Source of the DNA: Thermoplasmata archaeon
GTDB lineage: Archaea > Thermoplasmatota > Thermoplasmata > Lutacidiplasmatales > UBA184
DNA: 7,606 nt
NCBI GenBank assembly: GCA_030043545.1
Contig: JASHXM010000041.1
Span: 1-7,606, forward strand
Direction of reading: 5' to 3'
Shown here: positions 6,575-7,606 of the stretch, one piece after another
Layout of the letters: each line of letters begins with the position of its first letter
Numbering within the stretch: position 1 is the first letter of the stretch
The notes under the pieces: generated by a model
Database searches by the model: none
Told to the model about the DNA's origin: nothing
Seen by the model: the letters and a program-made list of their open reading frames with translations, nothing else
Program-made: the position numbers and the translations under genes

Positions 6575-7168
6575 TCACGCCTCCGTTTCGCCCTTGACGA
6601 TCGGGTTCAGCACCCGGATCCCGAGCTTGCGCGCGGCCTCTTCGAGGATCAGCCGGCGGCGGGTCCCGACGGTCCGGGCGATCACGGCCGCCTCGACCTT
6701 CGCGTCGATCCCCTCCAGGTCGGGGGCGCCGCGGACGAGGACCGGCCGGAAGCCGCTCGGGACGAGGCCCCGGACGGCCGCCGGCGAGCGGTAGCCGATG
6801 CGGACGATCTGGGCGCGGTAGCCGTAATGCCGGCGCTGCTTGGATTGGAGCCCGCGCGGTCGACGCCAGCTCAGGTCGCGGCCGATCCGGTAGTACCGGT
6901 TCGCCGCCTGCCGGCCGAAGACGGGCCGTCGCCCGTCGATCGAGCGTCGGACCCCGAGCAGCACTCGGGTCCGGGGCGGCAGCGTCGCGCGCCGGGGCAC
7001 CGTCGGCCCCTCCTCCTCGTCCTTGGCGGCCTTCTTCGCCGGGGTCGTCTCCGCCTTCGGGGCCGGGGCGGTCGCCGCGGGCTCCGTCGGCGCGGTGCGG
7101 CGCCGGCGCGGCTTCGCGGGGGCCGTCTCCTCGGCTACGGGGGCCGCGGGCGGCGACTCGTCCGCCAT
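6575..7168 (-). CDS. rpl32e: 50S ribosomal protein eL32 with long N-terminal tail
   Basis: Large-subunit protein of archaea and eukaryotes. The 197 residues have a low-complexity N-terminus (about 1-62) rich in Ala, Pro, Lys, Arg and Glu, resembling a histone H1-type tail, and then the eL32 core: RVLLGVRRSIDGRRPVFGRQ (68-87), RYYRIGRDLSWRRPRGLQSK (91-110), the GYRSPAAVRGLVPSGF motif (125-140) and GTRRRLILEEAARKLGIRVL (168-187) followed by NP. The ATG at 7168 shares its A with the rpl6 TGA, and AAGGAGG lies seven bases upstream, so this start is firm even though the frame stays open to 7513 through rpl6. The core alone is about 130 residues; long tails of unrelated sequence also occur on eL32 of haloarchaea. 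Confidence 0.96.
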   Translation of the reverse strand: MADESPPAAPVAEETAPAKPRRRRTAPTEPAATAPAPKAETTPAKKAAKDEEEGPTVPRRATLPPRTRVLLGVRRSIDGRRPVFGRQAANRYYRIGRDLSWRRPRGLQSKQRRHYGYRAQIVRIGYRSPAAVRGLVPSGFRPVLVRGAPDLEGIDAKVEAAVIARTVGTRRRLILEEAARKLGIRVLNPIVKGETEA

Positions 7169-7606
7169 CAGCTCGCCTCCTTGAGGTGGGCCCGTTCGAT
7201 CAGGTAGATGCCGTCCTGGAAGACGCGCGGATCGTAGTCGCGGATCCGCGTCATCCGCTCGATGTTCGCCGCGCTCTGGCCGACCTGCTCGACGTCGTGG
7301 CCGGTCAGGGTGACGAACTCCCCGGCGACCTCGGCCTTCGTGCCGGGCACGAGCCGGGTCGACCGCGGGTGCTTCTCGCCGAGGAAGTTCTCGATGACGA
7401 GCTCCTCGCCGCGCACCTGGACCTTCATCGGGAAGTGCGCCGCGACGACCTTCATCTTCGCCTCGACGCCCCGCGAGAGCCCGCCCCCGATGTTCCGCAG
7501 GTGCGCTTCCCACGTGTTCAGGAGGGAGCGGGAGCGCTTGCGGTTGGGCGGGACCTGGAGCGTGAGGGTCGCGTGCGATCCCTCGACCGTGAGCGCGATC
7601 GCATCG
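7168..7606 (-). CDS. rpl6: 50S ribosomal protein uL6 (5' end beyond window)
   Basis: Large-subunit protein near the factor-binding site. 145 residues are visible; about 30 N-terminal residues lie past the right edge. Seen in order: a strand-rich segment, then RSLLNTWEAHLRNIGGGLSR, the AKMKVVAAHFPMKVQV segment, IENFLGEKHPRSTRL, DVEQVGQSAANIERMTRIRD and the closing RVFQDGIYLIE, all characteristic of archaeal L6. The methionine at 7455 is internal (the MKVVAAHFP residue), because the same frame carries recognisable L6 sequence from 7456 to the window edge. Its TGA overlaps the rpl32e ATG by one base. Confidence 0.97.
   Translation of the reverse strand, partial: DAIALTVEGSHATLTLQVPPNRKRSRSLLNTWEAHLRNIGGGLSRGVEAKMKVVAAHFPMKVQVRGEELVIENFLGEKHPRSTRLVPGTKAEVAGEFVTLTGHDVEQVGQSAANIERMTRIRDYDPRVFQDGIYLIERAHLKEAS
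7176..7182 (-). promoter_or_regulatory. Shine-Dalgarno sequence of rpl32e
   Basis: The minus strand reads AAGGAGG seven bases before the rpl32e ATG, the strongest SD I saw in the window, inside the last codons of rpl6. It settles the start at 7168 against the longer open frame. Confidence 0.7.

Noticed and set aside
7168..7455. A separate 95-residue gene starting at the methionine at 7455
   Set aside because: The frame continues upstream to the window edge with clear uL6 sequence, so this methionine is internal to a gene cut by the edge.
1..7606. CRISPR arrays, tRNA/rRNA genes, insertion sequences or attachment sites
   Set aside because: Coding sequence fills the whole window; I saw no regularly spaced repeats, no transposase motifs and no RNA gene structure.

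Overview
The window is an unbroken archaeal ribosomal-protein/secretion cluster, read entirely from the minus strand. In transcription order (right to left) it holds rpl6 (5' end outside the window), rpl32e, rpl19e, rpl18, rps5, rpl30, rpl15, secY, a DUF106/EMC3-like membrane protein gene, cmk and cbf5 (3' end outside the window). The proteins eL32, eL19 and the uL30/uL15 forms, a Sec61-like SecY, an archaeal-type cytidylate kinase and a Cbf5-type pseudouridine synthase together identify an archaeon. The DNA is very GC-rich (around 70% by eye). A GC-rich euryarchaeal lineage, perhaps Thermoplasmatota, fits the gene content, but that placement is inference.

Layout: 7606-3834 is the distal part of the spc operon (uL6, eL32, eL19, uL18, uS5, uL30, uL15). 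Genes are packed with 1-bp or 4-bp stop/start overlaps or gaps of 10-13 bp, and most have a visible Shine-Dalgarno (SD) sequence. The only larger gap, 28 bp, lies between rpl15 and secY. It carries the longest pure A/T run I noticed in the window, a TATA-like element at a distance suited to a leaderless or nearly leaderless secY transcript. 3805-1207 codes for membrane insertion (SecY and the YidC/Oxa1-superfamily DUF106 protein). 1210-1 codes for nucleotide and RNA metabolism (Cmk and Cbf5). The last three genes all start with GTG, while the complete genes before them start with ATG.

The genes work together: large- and small-subunit proteins build the ribosome, SecY and the DUF106 insertase receive nascent membrane proteins, Cmk supplies CDP/UDP precursors, and Cbf5 pseudouridylates rRNA/tRNA as part of H/ACA RNPs. 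The archaeal genes often found between secY and cbf5 (adk, rpl34e, rpl14e) are absent here.

I see no new defence, mobile or metabolic system. The unusual points are lineage-specific additions to conserved proteins: an N-terminal two-helix hairpin on SecY, a duplicated GHQWW motif in its external region, an RG-rich C-terminal tail on uS5, a basic Ala/Pro/Lys-rich N-terminal tail on eL32 and an acidic N-terminal tail on the DUF106 protein. There is no stretch over 300 bases without a gene. The long plus-strand open frames are mirror images of these genes.
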